From Scleromitrula shiraiana (Eukaryota > Ascomycota > Leotiomycetes > Helotiales > Sclerotiniaceae): DNA of 64,000 nt. The DNA lies in contig JABELC010000003.1 of NCBI GenBank assembly GCA_028455995.1, forward strand, positions 2,294,001-2,358,000, given 5' to 3'. The translations under genes and the position numbers were made by a program. The notes beneath the pieces were generated by a model. It had not been told where the DNA came from and made no database searches. It worked only from the letters and a program-made list of their open reading frames with translations. This document shows, piece after piece, positions 35,431 to 48,997 of the stretch (its first letter is position 1; every line of letters starts with the position of its first letter).

Positions 35431-35512
35431 ATAGGGATAGGATAGGATAGGATAGAATAGGATAGGATAGAATAGGATAGGATAGAACTGAACTGAACTG
35501 AACTCAACTGAA
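35431..35512. repeat. (GGATA)n followed by (GAACT)n
   Basis: About eleven copies of GGATA with GAATA variants, changing into about five copies of GAACT. Confidence 0.88.
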
Positions 35513-36010
35513 CCGGACTAAGTAGATATGATATACTGTATCTTTGAACCCGAGAAAAAGCTCCACACAATACCATCCATCCATCCATCCATCTATGCGT
35601 AATTAGTATTCAAGACCCCTAATCCAAGCTAACCATCTCTATACACACATACAAACAAACAAACATACAAACACACAAAACCGAATCCCAATCCCAATCC
35701 CAATCCCAAAACAAAACAAAACCCAAATTTCCAAAACCACAAGTAACACCAACACCAAGACTAAGACCAAAACCCTCCCCAAAATTCCGTACTTAAGGTC
35801 CCATCCATAGCCAAACTCGTATCACATACATACATACATACATACATGACCGGCACAAGACGGGTTCCTGCAGACAGGCAGCATATGGATACTAGGTGGG
35901 TACAATTGTGAGGTAGGTAGGTAGATAGCTAGGTAGGTAGATAGCTAGGTAGATAGGTATGTATGTATGTTTTGCATATGATCATAAAACCGCTTAATAC
36001 TGGCATTTAG

Positions 36011-36044
36011 GTAATATGGTAATATGGTAATATGGTAATATGGT
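36011..36044. repeat. (GTAATATG)n repeat
   Basis: About four perfect copies of an eight-base unit. Confidence 0.85.
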
Positions 36045-36097
36045 ATGCATGAGAGGAAATGAAATAGATAATAGTGATCCGAGTCGTCGGACTTAAG

Positions 36098-36498
36098 TTA
36101 GCTTAATCTCCGAGTTTATGGAACTTGAAAGACTTTATCTTTCTACTAGTATTAGTGCAAATAAATTGTTTTTTTAATAAAATTTATATATTATTTGTTA
36201 AAAAAATCGTTTTTTATACATAATTTTAATTTTTTTTGAAATTTTAGATTCAAGTTTCAAGTTATAATAAATCGATTTAAAGAAAATTATTTTTAATTTC
36301 ACGTCACTAGTATTAAAAAACTAAAATTCAAGTTATATTATACATTATATATGAAATCTATCAAAATTCAAATAAAAACCGAATAAAGTTTTATATAAAT
36401 TTTTAAATTAAAAAATAAACTCATTTATTAAGAACATATTCAAGTTGTTTGCGCTAGTAGTAATAGCAGGGCGAAATCTTTTTATGGAGGTTAAGCTA
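36098..36498. mobile_element. AT-rich element with nested inverted repeats (MITE-like relic) B
   Basis: Outer arms TTAGCTTAATCTCC (36098-36111) and GGAGGTTAAGCTA (36486-36498) are inverted copies with one mismatch. Inner arms at 36143-36161 and 36448-36466 match inversely at 15 of 19 positions (CTACTAGTATTAGTGCAAA against TTTGCGCTAGTAGTAATAG). The core between the inner arms is almost pure A/T and non-coding. Similar in build to element A two kilobases away. Origin as a transposon is inferred from the repeats and the base composition. Confidence 0.5.
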
Positions 36499-37246
36499 CT
36501 AGTACTAGGTTCGACGATTAGATATAAATAAATACCTAGGTAAACAACGGATTCATATAAATACAAATATAAATATATGAAACAGAATTATCCGGAGTGA
36601 CTCGGAGTGAGGGGGGGACAGAGAGTCGTATATAGATCGAATAAATGGATAAATAAATAGTTCTAGCTAGCTCGGATGATGAGCATAACCTAGATATATG
36701 GTGGATATTGTCTAATTTGAATTTGGTGGTAGATTGAGATTGGGTCTTATGTGATATAATAATGATGACAATGATGACAATGATGATGACGATGATGATG
36801 ATTTAATCAAGCGGCGATGCCGAGATTGTGATGATTATGATATATTCTTTTAATACTCCATGGTAGGTCGCTAACTAGTCTTCTCTCGTTCCTCTAAAAA
36901 GTCTAGCGATTATCTAGTATCTAGGTGTTATCGCAAAGGTCTCTAGATTTGGTTCATTCAAAATACATATTTATAGCTTTCATTCATTCATTCAATTTTT
37001 AGATCTGTAGTCCAAAGCGCGAGATGAGATTCGCTATAAGTAGCATAGGGCAGGGCAGGGTTCATCGTTGCTCTCAGAGGATCAATCTGGTCTAGTCAGG
37101 CACGGGAAATAACCTTGACCTTTGGTTGGAAAGCAGGCAAGGCATAGCATACAGCTGAATGGGACGGATGGCATTGATGGAGATTACAGGATGGCTAAAA
37201 GATTATCTATCCGTGCATGCACAAAACGAATGCATAAATAACACTT

Positions 37247-38798
37247 CTACATTTTAATCGATATATCATAGACATCCAAGCCAACCGCCAGACCCGTCAA
37301 AGCCGAGGCATAAAGAAGTAATATGCCCATAGCCTGCAGATTACTAACATGCAACGTGGGAATACTAAGATTGACAAGTCCCGTGAGTAAATTCGCAGCC
37401 AGGAAAATCGCCAGCCCGTTTCGATTGAAGGCTTCGAGGACTCTACTGGTGGCGATATCATAGCTTTCTTTTTCTGTCTTTGCCTCTGTACTTTTGTGGG
37501 CGCTGGGGCAGAAGAGCGTTTCGACCAGACAGAAGGCGGTTAGTTGGGAGCAGTTGAATGCGGCGATCCAGAGGAAATAGGGGAGATTGGCAAGACGGCG
37601 TGATACGTCTAGGGATAAACCGTATGAGTAGCTGGTTGTGAAGAAGAAGAGTAGGGTCCAGATTCCGGACCAGGCACCTAATGTTATTAAGAGACTTCTC
37701 CTTTGAGCTACGACGCCTGAAGCAGAGTTTATCTTTCGCGGCAACACAAACATCCCGGTAGCTTGGCCGGCCAGGAATATAGCTAGGTAGCCAAAGAAGC
37801 TGAAGATTCCTTCGCGATTTTTCGAGAATAGATCCGTCCTTGGAGCTGTAAGAATAAATGCCTTGAGGCTTGTAAATTCAAGAGCCGTCTGATAGAGAGA
37901 TCCGAGGATAATGGCTAATAATGCGTATGAGGGAATGAGCTGGAACGCCGACTGAAAGATTGCCATAAATGGAGGAAGAAATGCAAGTGTGAAGAAGAAA
38001 TTCCAATGAACCCCATATTCCGTAACATGTTCTGCATAATCCAATCCCTTGACACTATATAACCGTATAAATCCCAATACAATCAGAGGTAGAGAATGGC
38101 GAAGTGATTTATATAGACGTGTGCTAAATCCAGATGTACTACCCGCCAACTGCTGTTTGAGTATTGGTCGAGCTGCAACGAGGCCAGCTGAAAAGACAAA
38201 TGATCCTACACCAACGTCCATCAACGAAGTACCCCAGTTCTCGACCTTTGCGAATCTCCGCGGAAATATCCTGAAATCTACTGCGAGTATAGCCAGACAT
38301 GTAATCACCATCATAGCACCTCTATAAATTGTAAGAAATGGCTTTTTGGGAAGTGGATTCAATTGATCCGGTTCTTTCGTCTTCGATTGCGGAACCTTGG
38401 CTTTCTTTGGTATTGCCTTTTTCTGCGGTGGGAGCGCATACAAGAGAATGACTGGTGCGATCAAGAGAATGTTGAGTAGGAGGGGCATATCTGCGTAGAG
38501 GGTGGTCGCAAGAAGGATAGCCCCAACATTGAGTAGGGAATCAACGGCGAATGCAATCGGAGTATAAGGATCGAAAAATGATTGTCGAGTCTGCAGAGTC
38601 GACCATAGTATAACTGCGACCTGTTCGATGTATTATTACATGACATAAAAATGTATGTATGGGTGATTGAAAACATACTGGAGCTACAGCTGTAACCAAA
38701 TTAATTTCACCAATTTCTCCTCCCGTTAAATTTGATACAAAATCTTCCTTTAAACTCTTGTAGCTGGCAGCTATAGCTGCTTCAGCTGCTCTCGACAT
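37247..38798 (-). CDS. GWT1: GPI-anchored wall transfer protein 1 (glucosaminyl-phosphatidylinositol acyltransferase)
   Basis: ER membrane enzyme that acylates the inositol of GlcN-PI in GPI-anchor synthesis and is needed for GPI mannoproteins to reach the wall. Exons 38798-38679 and 38620-37247 (phase 0, GTATGT donor) give 497 residues, the usual size. Recognised from SYKSLKEDFVSNLTGG at the N-terminus, DFRIFPRRFAKVENWGTSLM, the DVGVGSFVFSAGLVAARP block, YGVHWNFFFTLAFLPP, NREGIFSFFGYLAIFLAGQ and NGLAIFLAANLLTGLVNLS, all hallmark stretches, with about 13 hydrophobic segments. The gene stands alone between gene-poor regions. Confidence 0.96.
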
Positions 38799-39998
38799 GG
38801 TGACGAGGATTTTAATTTGTTGGCTCGATGGATTGATGAGGTTTTCTAGTTGACCAGTTTTGAAGAGGTTGAAAAGACCAGAAACTCTATGCGACGGCTC
38901 GGCAGCTCCCGCCGCAAGCTAAACTTTCAGGTACATCTCATCTCAACCTAAGCCTTATAATTTTTTTTTTTTTGGTGAAATTCATCACTACTATTCATCC
39001 CCATCAGTTGAATCATTGATGGTTTTAAAGACGTTTTCCGATATAAACAAAACTCGCCATGGCAAGGATTGAAATGAATAAAGGAGGGGCTGAATTTGGG
39101 TCTGTGATCATAAACTCCTCGCCTTCATAGCGGTGACCAAAAGTTCTGGTCTAGACAAATGCCCATACATATTTCTTTTCACAGGTTTCGGGTCATTCGA
39201 GATGTCTCGACAGACTTTGAAACGTTTCTTTTCTTTCATCTTGTTGTAGGTTACTATTCTGGTGGTCTTAGAATCCTTTGAACACGTAGTTGAGCTAGGC
39301 AAACTTCCGTCCGCCTGAGAATATATGCTTAATTCCACGAAGTCTCGTGAGAACATATGAGTGGGAAAATTTTGAGCAAATCATTCGATTATCCGAACGT
39401 GATTATTCATACAGAAAACGAAAGGCATTGCAGTCACTTTTGTATCCTGATATCTGGCATGATTTCACCACCATTGTTGATGGGAGAAATGAGGAAGGGC
39501 AACGAGAGGCTTCGTAGCTCCTGCGCAGTCTGGATAATTACAGTAGGAGAGTTTGCTCCGCTATTTCAGATCCTGTGTGCTCCCGTCTATGGCGCACATA
39601 TCCTATACTGACACTGCTAATATATCCGGATGCGGCCTCGATGGCCACGAGGCTGGGCTTGGAGAGACAAATAAGGGATGGGTCAGACATTCTGCAACTA
39701 CTGTTCTTTCAGAAGAAGAAACACACTTCTCGTCGCAACTCCGGGTCTTTGACACTATATATTTCGAATAGTCTCTCTCCAATGCTGGTATACTTGCTCA
39801 ACTTCATTCATGATAAAGTTGGCATATTCTCCTGCTGTTTGATGCATGTTATAACAATTATTCACTGACATCCACTGTTATATGGAACATATTTATTCAC
39901 TTGCAAGATAACTTCTCCAGAATATATTGAAGCATTCGTGAATAGCAGAGGAGAAACTTTTTTGCATAACCTCAAATTACTGTTCTTGGAGGCTAGCA
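38799..39998. other. Intergenic region, no gene seen
   Basis: 1.2 kb without a supported gene; short open frames of under 100 codons on both strands show no family or splice support. Confidence 0.4.
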
Positions 39999-41184
39999 AT
40001 GCCTACTATTTTCATCGTTCATTCGGAGGAGAATACAAACCCTCAGCCGTCACTCGGGGCTAGGAACATAAAAAGCAACGATCAATGTGAAGTAGAGGAT
40101 GGTGACCAATCTCAAAGATCTGGATCCATTTCACCAAGTTCACTTCCTAGTCCGAGTCTTTTGGCAGCTCGAGCCTATTTCTCACAATGCAAGGCAAGCA
40201 TCGGGATAAATAATGGGAGAAGATCACGCCACGAAAGTTGCATTCAAGTTTCACAGATTCCCAGAAGACACTCTGTGATGCCAGTCACAACAGAATATAC
40301 AACATCTATTAATGCAACTGCATCTGGAGTTTACGAACCACGAGAACTACGATCCCTCACCGAGACCGAGATAAATGAGGCTAAAAAGCCCATCATAAAT
40401 ACTGGCACGAAGCTGGACGGAATTTCTCCTGTCAATACAGTTCCTGCAACGCAACATCTGGAAGTAGCATCTCAAGCTGATCCCCTTCACCAAGTACCCT
40501 TTCAATACACACATGATCGCTTGCGAACCTGGGGCATCGCGTATTTGGGAAACACTGCTACTGCTGATATTTTCGTCAACGCGATAGGTTTACGTCGGCC
40601 AAGTTTAATGGTTGTAAAGGAAGAAGATATGGCCGAGTCCTCAATTGCAACTGAACTAACAACAATCCGAGCAAGGGTGGTACCGAAATCCAAGGAACGC
40701 AAACCGTTTCTGATTCAAAGAAGAATTGATATTCACGAATTGAGAAACAGCATACCCGCACCGCGAAGAAACGATGGTCATTCATTGACTTCAATAATCA
40801 TCAGACGCTCTATCAGATTAAGAAGATTATCTTTACAGCACACGTTCGTGAATGAGCAGCTGGAAGGACAAGCAGATCATATGCTTAATAGAAAATTGCA
40901 GCTTGATCACGTGGCAATGCCTATCCGTAAGTTTTCCCCATTGGCTCTTAGAGCATTGGATCATGACTAACCAAGACGGTCTAGATATTGAGTATGCTTT
41001 GCATTATCTCCCAGTCTTGGCCGCTTTAATGCTATCTGGTCACGTTCGCAAAGGTGATTTTATTGATCTTCCTTTACCCCAACCTGGGGCATGGATCGAC
41101 ACCATTGCGTATATCTATACCGGTAGAGGGGATATCACATTGGCCATGAAGGACAACATCTTGTTCCTCGCTGGGAGGGTGTAA
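39999..41184 (+). CDS. Hypothetical protein with disordered N-terminus and POZ-like C-terminal end
   Basis: Exons 39999-40926 and 40985-41184 (GTAAGT donor, GACTAAC branch, TCTAG acceptor) give 375 residues. The N-terminal 300 residues are Ser/Thr/Arg-rich and probably disordered. The spliced end reads PIHIEYALHYLPVLAALMLS, then KGDFIDLPLPQPGAWIDTIAYIYTGRGDITLAMKDNILFLAGRV, which has the look of the second half of a BTB/POZ-type fold found at the end of many fungal proteins (LP.P..W..T..YIYTG.......NI..L). I do not recognise a function. The join restores this motif across the intron, which supports the gene being real. Confidence 0.68.
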
Positions 41185-44100
41185 AGTGATGAAAGCTGAG
41201 TCGGGGGAGGTGGGAACAGCGATCCGCCCCGTGACAGGCTGCAATGGGATGACTTCCACCGGATCTTTCCTGAAACATGTCGGCATTTCTTGCATCACTG
41301 CGTAGGGTAGGATCAAGACACGTGTGTTTTAAGGGTATCACGCATTGCATTTCATACCGGATCTTATTTGTATCTTGTCCGTTTTGCCATTGATCGTATG
41401 TTTCTAGGTACTTATCATAGAATACGACGGTACGCACTCTATTAGGACTCCGAATTAAATACAGGATTTGATTCAAGTTTTCACGTATATCATACATTTG
41501 TTCACTTTCAGACATTAATCAAATGGTTACGGCGGCAAATCAGTATCTTTCCAACATTCATAAACGGTTTCTGCAAAACAAAATTCAAGAACTAATGCAG
41601 ACATGTATATTTCTCTCGGTTTTGATTATGCATAGGTTAAAATACAGGACACTATTGACAGCCAATATACGTCAAGTATGAGCAAGGATTATCGAAATCT
41701 AGACTGCACAACGGACCGAAGAATACAAGGAAGTAATAGGGACTTGAATCCTCAACAACTACAAAGGAGATTAAACCCGTGAATTTTCGGCAAAATAACC
41801 GTCAAATTGGCTAAGAAATTATGCCTATGAACCGGCAACCCGATAGGAAAACCCGAGTTGAGAAAAGGCTTCCTTTTGTAGCTCGTATTGTTGTTATTGA
41901 GGGACTGCATATGATTGGCTCTCAGCCGCGTTAGTGCTCACTCATTAAAACATCTTCTAAAATCGACCTACATATCGGTCCATTTACCCAACTCGCATCT
42001 AGTTTGTTGCACAATACCCTGCGTCATTTCTCAACGGTCCGAGAAGAAACCTGAATGCTTGCCATGCCATCCCTGCCATTTTCTGTGCTATATTCTTCTC
42101 TTGGCAGTATGTACTTTTCTTGCAATATTTTATTCCGCCGCGAATTTCGATACCACTGTGATGTACATAGATACAACGTCTAGACTTTCGAATGTATCTT
42201 GCGTTCTTGCATGTATCTAGGTTCACAATCCTTCATCATAAAGGAGCTTAGTATCTTACCAATTGCTTACGGGTTCCTTCCAGTTGGGGAGACATCCCCA
42301 TCGAACTATCAGATGAATTACTGCAACATCCATTCTCATTCCTACCCCACAGAATGCTCTTTTCCACATCTCGTCATTACTTCCTATTCAAGTAATAAGA
42401 AAACAAAAAGGAAGGGATATTTCAACATCAGAAAAACCGAGGGTGATACCCACAATCCACATATGCAGGTCCCTCCGATCTAAGCCTGCTGCATTCGTTC
42501 GTAGCATCCTCATTGCACTTCCTTCCAGCACGCTTCTTGAATTCTTCAATCCTTCTCTTCAAGTTTCCGTGCTTCCACATTCACGTGGTGAATCCTTGCT
42601 TTCGCTCCCTCCGTTGATATTTTTCTTCATTTTTCGTATTTAGTATTACCAAAACCATGCCTTAAGCAGCAATTGCGGAGGAAGCCCCGTCTCCCCCACC
42701 TTTTACATTCAGCATCCTCCGTGATGTCGTGGCTTCATCATATTGATCCTTTAAGCTCAATTTCATGAACGTCTATTCATCTATTTTCTGTATTGGGCTC
42801 TGAAAGCAGCAAAAATTACCTAACTGATCACTCTTCTCCATGTTCAATCCTAGTTTCGTCATAACTTTATGTACATATATATGTATGGTTATTTACTCGT
42901 ATGATATAAATATATCACCCCATCCGTTTCACACTCTTTCTTCGACTCCACTTACCAAACATCTAAATTCAGGAAAGTCTGAACCCGGCACCTCAGCTCA
43001 CCTCATTCAACTCATAATACAATAAAATAGACAATAAAATAAGATTAAATCGAGACAATTCATCAAATTGAAATGATCCCAAATGATCCCAAAAGAAGAA
43101 TTGGCCTCCTCTCCATCACACAGAATCCCACTAAATGAAACAGTATCTCACTGTGACTGTTCGGACCCGTTCCGTATAAACTCTCAAGGACAAGAAAAAT
43201 TCTCCGAACTTCTTGGAAGGAAGGTCACCTCGCACACACACCTACTTTACCGCACAAGAATACCTAATAAAGAAAAAATCCATTTATCTTCGAAATTGGA
43301 TTCAAGATGTTTAGATGCCGAGTATCATTCGGCTTTCTTGCCTATGTATGCATGTAATTGCAACTTTCCCCGTTCTTTGTATCACCCCACATACCTTCTT
43401 TTTCTTCTATTGCTACTTTTGAGTTAGTAAAGTCATGGCTTGCCTATCTAGTTGATTGTGTTTTGCGTTTTGGGATCGAAAGATGGGCTGCTTCTAGACT
43501 CGAGTTTCTCATTCTTCCAATTGGAGTTTCTTTATCTGCTGCCCTCTTTGCACATGTGCATGACGTCCAGACATTTCTATATCATTCTTCTCTAGTGGAT
43601 AATCTAAATACCGGTAGTAACGGTAGTAAAAGCCCCCACCTCCACACCCCATACGTTCCTTCATAAGCAATATCCCTCCCAATCCTATCCGTCACCGTTG
43701 TAATCTCCCCACCCCCTGTAGCTGCATCGCATATGCATATATGCATGAATGCATGCATCTGTCAACACTACATGTACATCTAAATATCTGTACAATACCG
43801 TACTCCATTCAACGATTCTTCAACGTTCATTTTATCGCCATAGTTTGGGAATGAAATGTATTCTTCTCTACATACTTACCACTGATATCATACTTTGGGA
43901 ACAACCTCCGATAGATTATGCGTTGGATACATATACATATACCGCACCTACATACATTCCTTTCAACACCAAGACGTAGAAGTCGGAAGAGCTCGGTATC
44001 CCCGAAACGTACATGAGCCAATTACCAGAGTTCCCCCACATGCCGCCAAATAGAATGAAGAAAGTTCAAATTTTTGTGTTGGTATATTTCATCATGGACC

Positions 44101-44924
44101 CTGAGGCCAAGACATCATTAAAGTCGATACTGCAGGGACTTGCACCTTGACCGTTTGCAGATCTGCATGATGAAATGAGTGATTCTAATCTCAAGATTAT
44201 TCTTGCACTTGTTCATTTTGATGTCCGGAAGGACCACGTTTGGAGTTTTCATTTGAGAGATTAATTTTTCTATTCTATACTAGATGAGTAGATAGATCAT
44301 TGCCCTCATACCAAGAAATTTCCTCTCCAATAGCCACATTTTCCACTTCCATTATTTTCACGCCCCTTCCAATGTTTTACCCCATTTTATTGAAAGACTA
44401 TCATCCTTCCACGCCAATAGAGAAATTGGTTAACTAACAAGGAAAGTGAACAAAATACAAAAGAATTTCGAGAAACGTAACACTTTTTTTTGTTTGCCAA
44501 TTTTTCTCTGTTCCAAGTAACCAATGAAACAAAACCTAGAACAATAATAAAAATAGAAACACAATTTTGATGGATAAGATGTTACATAACATCAGGACCC
44601 TAAAATCACCTGCCTTGCCTCATATGCAGGACAAGAACGAGATTAGACTCGACAAACTCCAATAAATGCAAGTAAAACATGTTGTGTGAGAAGATAAGAT
44701 CCCAAGTATATCCAGCTACCTAATCTTTTCATCACCAGCTCGCCCAATCCGTGACAACCAATCCAATACATACACGAACATACTAAAATGCGCGCTCGCG
44801 CCTAAGAATGTGAAAATTAAATATCAAAACGCATGCAAAATGGCAAACTGGTAGAAAAGGGTATTCCCAGGAGTCAATGCTGCACTAGCGTCCATGGGGG
44901 TTTTTTCTTAACCAGCTGCCTCAT
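41185..44924. other. 3.7 kb region without supported gene
   Basis: Only short open frames with no splice-supported extension. Local pyrimidine-rich stretches near 42500-42660 and 43300-43700. Nothing recognisable as RNA gene or repeat of note. Confidence 0.45.
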
Positions 44925-46628
44925 TCAAGAAACGGAAGAAAATTCATCATGAGAATCGTTGGCATCGTAAGAAGCATCAGAAGTGGAGTCGAGATTACTC
45001 TCGTCGACGTCAGCGGGGTAATAACAGTCAATGGGCAAAGACTTTTCGGAAGCGGAGGTAGAAGGAGAATCGAATGTTTCGGATGGCTCCAGTTCGTCTT
45101 TATAGCGGATTAGACCGGGGTGGTTCCCTGGTGGAAGTGCGATGCTGTCGCTGCGACGGGCTCGAGGACTCATGCGGTGACTATCATTGGCGTCACCATC
45201 TGCACGACTACCCCACGAGGTCTATTGCCAGGATTAGTTTAGCTGAAAAAACAAAAGATCACCACATGTGGATGCGGGGTTTTAGCTTACCATCCGAAGT
45301 GTCAGCAATGCATACAATTTAATCCACCCGTGGAAATACCCGAAAAGGATGGAGATTGGGAGAAATCCAATATCTTTTGGTTCTCGAATAAACAAGCCGA
45401 TGAGTTTCACGACTTTGGAAATAAACATAAAAACCAATTGAGTGATTATTGCAATCATTTGATAATGCGGAGACCATGATGCAGTCGCTTTAAAGCACAA
45501 GAATAAAATAAGAGGATCAAAGACGAAGGACAGGGACGTAAAAGTGGCAATATGCAAGGCATACACACACCAAGGTTGTTGTCTGTGATAATTAGCAAAA
45601 GTCTTACTCGTGACCAATATAACAATTTGTGAAGCTTACCGCCAAACATGTCCCTCCGTGATTAAACTGGTATAATTACTTCTCCAGTTGCTTCGAGCCC
45701 ATCGCGAACATTGGTACAAGTATTTATAGTTGTTTTCAAGGGTGGTTTCAATCTCACACTCCCGGTTGTACTGGATCCATGTAGACCATTGGTTTGTTAC
45801 CAGCCATCTCGTAACAAAGTTATCATCGTCCGCATTGAGCTGATATTGGCCCCACCTTTCGGTCTTAAATCCATCGAGGAAGAGAGGGCTTTGTAAGATT
45901 TCGGATCTGAAAGCACAGGTTCGCCCAGACATACAGGATGTTCCACCATCAATGCCATGGGTTGCCGAAATTTCAAAGTTGCGCCGCTCTATGTAAGCGG
46001 CTCCAAGCCAATTGAATGCACGTTCAGCAAACGTACCATCCCGTACTCGCTTGACACGCTGACATGGACCAACTGCGCCAATCTTTGCATTCTCGAACGG
46101 AGCGAGGAGCCAGGGCAATATTGTTCTTGGCCACGTGACATCGTCATCTGCCATAACCAGAATTCGGGTTCGAACTTTGGGAATAACTTCGCAGACTTGG
46201 ATGCGCTTGTTTGCTATTGGCGCAAAATAAGCTCTGACATTAGAGACTTCCAGGGACTTGGTGAAATATTGAAGTTTCTCATATTTATCGGCTGTGGTGA
46301 CCAAAATAAGCTCATGTGGCTGACAGGCGAGGATACTTTGTATGGATTCTCTTAATTCCTCGAAATTATTGTGTATCGTTGGTATTATGACTGTTACGTC
46401 CTTAGATCCAAAGGAGGGGTTGGCTGGTATTGGGACTGATTTGTAGATCCAGTGACTAATCGTGTTGACAATGAAACGAACATAACGGTGGAGCCTGTTG
46501 ACTTTCATTAGTATTCAACACTTCTGTTCCATAGTTGTGCATGCAAAAGTATTTTCAAGAAAGGAGATTCGAACTCACCAGAGGATTATAAAGCTCCATT
46601 GCCACACATCAAGAGAAGATAAATACAT
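44925..46628 (-). CDS. Cps1-type family 2 glycosyltransferase (polysaccharide synthase)
   Basis: Exons 46628-46579, 46494-45640, 45582-45291 and 45221-44925 join to exactly 498 codons including stop (497 residues). The small first exon is needed to make the family-typical N-terminus WQWSFIILWLHRYVRF. Motifs: KDVTVIIPTIHNN, ILVMADDDVTWPR (DDD, nucleotide-sugar/metal binding), GIDGGTSCMSGRTC, NADDDNFVTRWL and YQCSRWARSNWRSN (QxxRW, processive synthase). Membrane segments lie at the N-terminus and in exon 3 (LSFVFDPLILFLCF, IAIITQLVFMFISKVV). Exon 4 starts TSWGSRADGDAND, the common C-terminal signature, and ends in an acidic tail. Related to the Cryptococcus Cps1 synthase; the product is unknown. 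A second synthase to the one at 14341. Confidence 0.93.
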
Positions 46629-48830
46629 CTCGAAGTGATACTAGAAGTGGTTGGGTAGTTGACGGGAAGAAGTATGTCTTGGGCACGGTCCACTGACAGG
46701 TGATTATGGTAATGATGAATTGAGGTTGCGGTATCGATGGATAGATGAGAACAAAGATGGATATGTGAAGTAGATGACAAGGGTATAGCTAAAGAGTTCG
46801 AAGAGGTTCTTTCATTCAAGATCCGGGGGGAAGGGAGTCTTTTATGTTGAAACTTTTGTAAATCGAGGTCGAGGAAGAGGTTGATGAAGCCCAATGATTC
46901 GACCCAATTTGAAGTAATATGAAGAATTTTATAGGAGCCCAGGAATAGATATGATACGATTCTGAAAGCTCTCCAGACTTCGTTAATGTAGGGGTGAAAC
47001 GTCTAGACACAACTGAGCTGGCGGATCAGAATTTGTTGGTCAAATGAAATGATTGTACGTCGTATAGGTAGAATGTGGAAAGATTTCGAGGTAATTTCGT
47101 TGTGGAGAATAATGATCCGAAAATGGAAGCGGTCGTCGAGCAAAGACTAAGCGGTTGGTTTTCTTTCCTGGGTCAAAAAAAAAAGAATCTCCCCAAGGTA
47201 GAAAATTATTTTAAATTTCCTTTTTTTCCCTTCGAGAGGTATAGCGATTTCACTGGAATCCAGCCGTGAAAAGTACTCAATGTATATAAAAACTAAACAA
47301 AGCTTTTGTGGTATTCGCTCTCTCCCAAACAATATCAAATACAAGAACGTTTCCAAATGAGACTGACTTTCCAAAAGTATACTCAATAACAAACGAAGGA
47401 CAAAGAGAAGAATAGATCACCAAACGACCGTCATCCTCATGTACCTGACTTCAATTGTTAAAATGTATATACAGTTGAAACGAGTTTCCTTTTTGCATAT
47501 GATACAGTACTACCAAGATTGAAAGGGAGACGAGGAGAGGGGAGAGAGACAATGAGATATCATTCTGCTTTCGAGTGTGGATAGGGTCTGGATGAGGTCT
47601 ATATAAGACTGAACCAACAGGGCCACACACGGCTGGACCCGAGCAATCCTAAAAGATTTTCTCTTTCTCTCTCTGTCTTTCTCTTCTTTTCTCTGACATA
47701 CTAGGTACGTACAGTATGCGAGAATACTACATAGTTAGGCGTTAGCAGCATTAAGAAAGACTAGGACGGAACCATCAGGGGGGGTTATGAATATAATTTC
47801 TAGTGGACATTTTTTTTTAAAAAAAATCTGGAGACAAATAGACTAGGGCGCTTGTTTTTTTCTTCTCACAAGCCAACTACCAGTTTACCATTACCAAATA
47901 TGGTTTGGTTACGATATTTGAAGGAATACATAATAGAAATACTACTTGCGGCAGGGGGGTAACTGCACTAGGATTTGTTGTTAGATTTGAAAAGAAAAGC
48001 GCGCGAGAAAAGGACCATGATTGAAGGTGGAAGTTCAAAAAGTTGTTGAATTACAGTAACAAGTAACGTTTGCCGGGGGCGCCACAATTTGTGAATTGCA
48101 ACAAAGTGGAGGGGGGAAGGGATAAATGAATTAAAACATCCATGAATCTAACTTGATACGATTTGATATGTAAGAATTTAAATAATTAAAAATGGATCTC
48201 AAGCGCGCATAATGTGTGGATATATTTCCTACCTTGGCCCTAGACATACTAAGTGCTTAGGTACCGCAGACTAGCACGGATAGAAAGGAAGTCAAGCCAT
48301 GAACTAGGAAGGGAGATGTTCATGGGTATCATTATTGAATATGGATCTCGAAGTTCATTCTAAGATTCTGATGTTCTGAGGTTCTGAGGTTCTGAGGTTC
48401 TAAGGTGTGCCTATCTACCTTACCTACCTACATTACCTTATGTATGTGAATGATTGTTAAAGATGTATAGATATATATGGATTGGTACCTACTTAAGTAT
48501 CTAAGTATATATAGATGAAATTCATGTATGGAAAGGTACTACAACATGATTGGGGTAAGAAACAATGATCTAATTGATCTAACTAGTTATGTATACCAAA
48601 TTCATGGTAAAATAGCAAAAGGAGATCGAGATAGATAGGATGGCTCTTGAATCATGGTTGAATCATTGATGCAACGCAATCTTCCATAGGCTGAATCCAT
48701 AATTGTATTCTACCTATTCTAATCAACTGTCTAGATAGATAGCTAATCAACTTTAACTTCCCTTTTCGCTTAGCTACTAGTACGTACATACTGCATACAT
48801 AGATATCCTCGATATCTTAATCCATCGTAC

Positions 48831-48962
48831 CCATATCCATATCCATATGCATATCCATATGCATATTCATATTCATATTCATATTCATATTCATATCCAT
48901 ATCCACATCCATATCCATATCCATATCCATACCCATACCCATACCCATATCCATATCCATAT

Positions 48963-48997
<35 letters not shown>

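Larger units (their letters stand above)
30179..37246. other. 7 kb gene-free, microsatellite-rich region
   Basis: No supported gene on either strand; longer open frames are made of simple repeats. The first kilobase upstream of 30178 is the kinase promoter. The rest holds many tandem repeats and two AT-rich inverted-repeat elements, given separately. Confidence 0.6.

Noticed and set aside
46560..46590. GTTCGAATC-like motif suggesting a tRNA T-loop (minus strand)
   Set aside because: It is the 5' splice donor and intron start of the Cps1-type gene; no cloverleaf can be drawn around it.
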